64,000 nucleotides of DNA. Origin: Pseudomonas chlororaphis. GTDB lineage: Bacteria > Pseudomonadota > Gammaproteobacteria > Pseudomonadales > Pseudomonadaceae. Below, in pieces: positions 60,766-64,000 of this stretch (position 1 is its first letter; every line of letters starts with the position of its first letter). The translations under genes were made by a program, and so were the position numbers. The stretch lies in contig NZ_JSFK01000012.1 of NCBI RefSeq assembly GCF_000783395.1, forward strand, positions 107,596 through 171,595, given 5' to 3'. Below the pieces are notes generated by a model. That model was not told where the DNA came from, searched no databases, and saw only the letters and a program-made list of their open reading frames with translations.

Positions 60766-62184
60766 TTAACGCTTGCTCGAAGCCAGCATGGTGGCCTTCT
60801 CTTGATCCATGCGCGCCATCAGCGGTTGGCTCTGTGCGAGGAAGCGAGCGCGTTCGGCTTTGGCAATCGGGTCAGCCATTGGCAACTTCTGGCCCAGCGG
60901 ATCTACGTGAACGCCGTTGACCTGGAACTCATAGTGCAAGTGTGGGCCGGTGGACAGGCCGGTGGTGCCGATGTAGCCAATCACTTGGCCCTGTTTCACG
61001 GTACCGCCAGTCTTCACGCCCTTGGCGAAGCCTTGCATGTGGCCATACAGCGTACGGTAGGTGTTGCCGTGCTGGATGATAACGGTGTTGCCGTAGCCGC
61101 CACGGCGGCCGGCGAGCAGCACTTTACCGTCCCCGGCAGCCTTGATTGGCGTACCGCGTGGCGCAGCGTAGTCAACGCCTTTGTGAGCGCGGATCTTGTT
61201 CAGGATCGGATGCTTGCGGCCCATCGAGAACTTCGAGCTGATGCGGGCGAAGTCCACCGGCGTACGGATGAACGCCTTGCGCATGCTGTTGCCATCGGCG
61301 GTGTAGTAGCTGCTGTTGCCTTGCTTGTTTGTGTAACGCACGGCGGTGTAGGTCTTGCCGCGGTTGGTGAAGCGGGCGGACAGGATCGGACCATTACCGA
61401 CCGCTTTGCCGTTGACTACTTTCTGCTCGTAGATCACATCGAATTCATCACCCTGGCGGATGTCCTGAGCGAAGTCGACGTCGTAGCCAAAGACGCTGGC
61501 CATATCCATGGTCAGGCTGTGGGAGAGGCCGGCGCGGGCTGCGGATTGTGAAAGCGAACTGTTGATTACGCCATGGACGTAAGCAGTGCGGACGGTCGGT
61601 TTTGCGGTAACCCGGTTGAAGGCATAGCCCTTGTCATTCTTGGTCAGGGTAATGGTTTCGACGTCGCTGACCTTGCTGTGCAGGCTGGTCAGTTGGCCTT
61701 GCGGGTTCAATTCGAATTCGAGTTTCTGGCCGTGTTTGAGCTGGCTGAACTGTTTGGCTTGCTTGTCGCTGGCCAGAACTTCGTGGACGGAGGCCGCCGG
61801 CAGGCCGACCTTTTCGAACAAGGTCGACAAAGTATCGCCCTTAGCGACGATGACTTCACGATGCCCGGGGGCTTTCGGTGTTTCAGCGATTGGCGCAGGT
61901 ACGGCCTCTGCGGTTTGTGCGGTGCTTTCGTCAGTGTTTTCGATTTGAGCAAACGGAGAAGCTACTGGCTCATTTGTGGCTTGAGTGGCGTCAGCAGCGT
62001 CTTGATCTTGTGTCAGTTGTTCAGCAGGACTTTCCAGTTCAAGGCTCAGGGTCGTCTTTTTGGCTTCAACATCACTGGAAGGGAATACCAGGAGTGCCAG
62101 GCTGAGAAGGGCGGCGATTCCACTTGCGGCAAGCAGGTGGGTCTTCGGGTAAAGCGGCGGCGCTTTAGACGGTTCTGTGGTCAT
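60766..62184 (-). CDS. M23 peptidoglycan DD-metalloendopeptidase (MepM-like)
   Basis: 472 residues from MTTEPSKAPPLYPKTHL. N-terminal transmembrane anchor (about 14-32, LLAASGIAALLSLALLVF), acidic linker, LysM/OapA-like domain (VIVAKGDTLSTLFEKVGL), and C-terminal lysostaphin-type peptidase with zinc ligands in HKGVDYAAPRG and GPHLHYEFQVNG. It cuts peptide crosslinks in the periplasm during wall growth. First gene of a pair with anmK; divergent from tyrS. The start to 62268 is rejected. Confidence 0.92.
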   Translation of the reverse strand: MTTEPSKAPPLYPKTHLLAASGIAALLSLALLVFPSSDVEAKKTTLSLELESPAEQLTQDQDAADATQATNEPVASPFAQIENTDESTAQTAEAVPAPIAETPKAPGHREVIVAKGDTLSTLFEKVGLPAASVHEVLASDKQAKQFSQLKHGQKLEFELNPQGQLTSLHSKVSDVETITLTKNDKGYAFNRVTAKPTVRTAYVHGVINSSLSQSAARAGLSHSLTMDMASVFGYDVDFAQDIRQGDEFDVIYEQKVVNGKAVGNGPILSARFTNRGKTYTAVRYTNKQGNSSYYTADGNSMRKAFIRTPVDFARISSKFSMGRKHPILNKIRAHKGVDYAAPRGTPIKAAGDGKVLLAGRRGGYGNTVIIQHGNTYRTLYGHMQGFAKGVKTGGTVKQGQVIGYIGTTGLSTGPHLHYEFQVNGVHVDPLGQKLPMADPIAKAERARFLAQSQPLMARMDQEKATMLASSKR

Positions 62185-62396
62185 AGGTAATTTTGACTTT
62201 GAAAAATGATGAATTGGAAAAGATGAATGACATGATGAAGATGAAATAACTGTATAAAATATAACCAAATCATCTCTGAAGCAAGTCTACAGACATCGTG
62301 TCTGTGGATTGGTGTCCGTGCGCCGGGCAAAACTTGTAATTGGTGCGCGATCTTGTATGGTTGGTTCCCTTTGAATCTGAGCCTTGCGGGTCTGTT

Positions 62397-63596
62397 ATGA
62401 AGTCGGTTGAAGAGCAGCTAGCGCTGATTAAACGTGGTGCGGAAGAACTGTTGGTCGAGTCCGAGCTGATCGAGAAGCTCAAGCGCGGCCAACCGCTGCG
62501 TATCAAGGCTGGTTTCGATCCGACCGCTCCGGATCTGCACTTGGGTCACACGGTGCTTATTAATAAGCTGCGCCAGTTCCAGGAGCTGGGGCATCAGGTG
62601 ATCTTCCTTATAGGTGACTTCACCGGGATGATCGGTGATCCGAGCGGCAAGAGTGCTACGCGTCCTCCGTTGACTCGCGAGCAGGTTCTGGAAAATGCCG
62701 AGACTTACAAGACTCAGGTTTTCAAGATTCTCGATCCGGCGAAAACTGAAGTCGCGTTCAACTCCACCTGGATGGATAGGATGGGGCCGGCGGATTTCAT
62801 TCGCCTGACTTCGCAGTACACAGTCGCGCGCATGCTTGAGCGTGATGACTTCGACAAGCGCTATACCACCAATCAGCCAATCGCTATTCACGAGTTCCTC
62901 TATCCGCTGGTTCAGGGTTACGACTCGGTGGCTTTGCGTGCGGACGTTGAGTTGGGCGGTACCGATCAGAAGTTCAACTTGCTGATGGGGCGTGAGTTGC
63001 AGCGTGGATATGGTCAAGAGGCTCAATGCATTCTGACCATGCCGCTGCTCGAAGGTCTGGATGGCGTGAAGAAGATGTCCAAGTCGTTGGGCAACTACGT
63101 GGGTATCCAGGAGGCGCCGGGTGTCATGTACAGCAAGCTGGTTTCTATTCCGGATGCGTTGATGTGGCGTTACTTCGAGTTGCTCAGCTTCCGCTCGATG
63201 GATGAGATCAATGCGCTGCGTGCTGATGTAGAGGCCGGTGCCAATCCGCGTGACGTCAAAATCAAACTGGCGGAAGAGATCGTCGCGCGCTTCCATGGTG
63301 AGGAGGCTGCGGCCAATGCTCACCGCGCGGCGGGTAACCGTATGAAGGATGGTGAGTTGCCTGATGATCTGCCAGAGATCGAGTTGGCTTCCGCTGAGGA
63401 TATGCCGATAGCTGCTGTCCTTAATAAGGCGGGGCTGGTCAAGAACTCGGCGGCGGCGCGTGACCTGTTGGCTTCCGGGGGGGTGCGTGTCGATGGTGAA
63501 GTGGTTGATCGCTCCTTTATATATGTACTGGGCGCGACCCACGTTTGTCAGGCAGGCAAGAAGGCTTTTGCGCGTATCACGCTGAAATCTGAGTGA
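62397..63596 (+). CDS. tyrS: Tyrosyl-tRNA synthetase TyrS
   Basis: 399 residues from [14 protein letters not shown]. Class I motifs: HLGH (HIGH-type) in [13 protein letters not shown], and KMSKS in [13 protein letters not shown]-terminal S4-like RNA-binding domain ([26 protein letters not shown]). This is the TyrRZ-type form found in pseudomonads. It is followed by the rRNA promoter region. Confidence 0.97.
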   Translation: MKSVEEQLALIKRGAEELLVESELIEKLKRGQPLRIKAGFDPTAPDLHLGHTVLINKLRQFQELGHQVIFLIGDFTGMIGDPSGKSATRPPLTREQVLENAETYKTQVFKILDPAKTEVAFNSTWMDRMGPADFIRLTSQYTVARMLERDDFDKRYTTNQPIAIHEFLYPLVQGYDSVALRADVELGGTDQKFNLLMGRELQRGYGQEAQCILTMPLLEGLDGVKKMSKSLGNYVGIQEAPGVMYSKLVSIPDALMWRYFELLSFRSMDEINALRADVEAGANPRDVKIKLAEEIVARFHGEEAAANAHRAAGNRMKDGELPDDLPEIELASAEDMPIAAVLNKAGLVKNSAAARDLLASGGVRVDGEVVDRSFIYVLGATHVCQAGKKAFARITLKSE

Positions 63597-63611
63597 TATC
63601 GAAAATAAGTG

Positions 63612-63639
63612 TTGACGGCGAATTTCAGATGTCTATAAT
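63612..63639 (+). promoter_or_regulatory. rrn promoter P1 candidate
   Basis: -35 TTGACG and -10 TATAAT with 16-base spacing, 15 bases past the tyrS stop. First of three tandem promoters. Confidence 0.8.
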
Positions 63640-63757
63640 TCGCCCCACTTCCGGCGCAGTCGAAACGGAAAACTCCTTGAGATTCAATGAGTTATGTAGT
63701 TTTCGGCAGTGAGTTGCTTCAGTTTATCGAAGCCGAAAGGAAGTTGAAAAAGAGGTG

Positions 63758-63785
63758 TTGACAGCAGCGTGTAACGCTGTAGAAT
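63758..63785 (+). promoter_or_regulatory. rrn promoter P2 candidate
   Basis: -35 TTGACA and -10 TAGAAT, spacing 16, with a CAGCGT-gta-ACGCTG palindrome in the spacer. The flank TAGAATTCGCCTC resembles P3 closely. Confidence 0.85.
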
Positions 63786-63867
63786 TCGCCTCCCGCTGAC
63801 GAGAGATCGGAAGCGCAAGTGGTTGAAGTTGTTGAAGAATTCTTCGAAAGCTTCTGAAAATAATCAC

Positions 63868-63895
63868 TTGACAGCAAATGAGGCTGCTGTAGAAT
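63868..63895 (+). promoter_or_regulatory. rrn promoter P3 candidate
   Basis: -35 TTGACA and -10 TAGAAT, spacing 16. A GC-rich discriminator (GCGCGCCTC) follows, as expected for stringent control of rRNA promoters. Confidence 0.88.
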
Positions 63896-64000
63896 GCGCG
63901 CCTCGGTTGAGACGAAAGATCTTAACCAACCGCTCTTTAACAACTGAATCAAGCAATTCGTGTGGGTGCTTGTGGAGTCAGACTGATAGTCAACAAGATT
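63896..64000 (+). promoter_or_regulatory. rrn leader with boxA antiterminator; 16S gene beyond window
   Basis: GCTCTTTAACA at 63932-63942 matches the conserved boxA of rRNA antitermination. The stretch to the window end has the usual leader composition. No 16S sequence is reached. The position after tyrS matches PAO1, where a 16S gene follows tyrS. Confidence 0.85.

Overview
The window is chromosomal DNA from a Pseudomonas of the fluorescens group. Nearly every gene is recognisable. From memory, the order (tRNA, rmcA, rpoD, dnaG, rpsU, tsaD ... lptD, amgK, murU, agtSR, agtABCD, rpe, gph, trpE ... trpGDC, vfr, speD, coq7 ... argC, erpA, anmK, tyrS, rrn) follows P. aeruginosa PAO1 from about PA0574 to PA0668. 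The intergenic REP palindromes (GCGAGC.GGCTCGCTCCCAC, GTGGGAGCTGGCTTGCCAGC, GTAGGAGC.GCCG types) are typical of the fluorescens/putida lineage. No transposase, integrase, prophage or CRISPR array is visible.

Layout. 1-3235: a cut-off Lrp/AsnC regulator, then an accessory three-gene type VI secretion cassette on the minus strand (PAAR tip protein, VRR-NUC nuclease effector, DUF3396 immunity protein), which ends beside tRNA-CAU. 3240-11782 (minus): the tRNA, the c-di-GMP protein RmcA, and the rpsU-dnaG-rpoD macromolecular synthesis operon. 11982-15852: tsaD, plsY, folB-folK and cca. 15916-20790: the SpoVR / YeaH / PrkA stress module. 21088-28725 (minus): glpE, then a tightly coupled run lptD-surA-pdxA-rsmA-apaG-apaH for outer-membrane biogenesis and housekeeping. 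28857-31313: amgK-murU (cell-wall recycling) and a DjlA-like co-chaperone. 31437-41937: a DUF3530 protein, the AgtS/AgtR two-component system, the AgtABCD ABC importer and an iron-dependent alcohol dehydrogenase. 42052-50060: rpe-gph, trpE, the autotransporter esterase estA, and trpGDC. 50186-57912: a lipoate-ligase-like protein, vfr, an OsmC protein, speD, coq7, a HIT protein, an SDR, a DUF805 protein, nitronate monooxygenase and hemJ. 58046-63596: argC, erpA, anmK, an M23 endopeptidase and tyrS. The last 400 bases are the promoter region and leader of an rRNA operon whose 16S gene lies beyond the window.

Functional links. AnmK (60 kb) with AmgK and MurU (29 kb) are three enzymes of the anhydro-MurNAc recycling route that bypasses de novo UDP-MurNAc synthesis. 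LptD and SurA are coupled as an outer-membrane substrate and its chaperone. RpsU, DnaG and RpoD link translation, replication and transcription initiation. AgtSR probably senses and induces uptake of 4-aminobutyrate/5-aminovalerate-like compounds through AgtABCD.

Most interesting points. (1) The Trp-rich leader peptide governing trpE is fused in frame as the last 14 codons of gph, and a free-standing homologous leader precedes trpGDC. (2) The PAAR / VRR-NUC / DUF3396 toxin-immunity cassette sits next to a tRNA, and its nuclease carries a C-terminal hydrophobic helix and Cys pairs. (3) The lipoate-ligase-like protein has a degenerate ligand loop but keeps its lysine motif. (4) A 107-bp palindromic element lies between the binding-protein and permease genes of the agt operon. 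(5) An uncharacterised N-terminal domain is fused to a DUF805 membrane domain. I see no clearly new multi-gene defence system; the T6SS cassette is the nearest to one.
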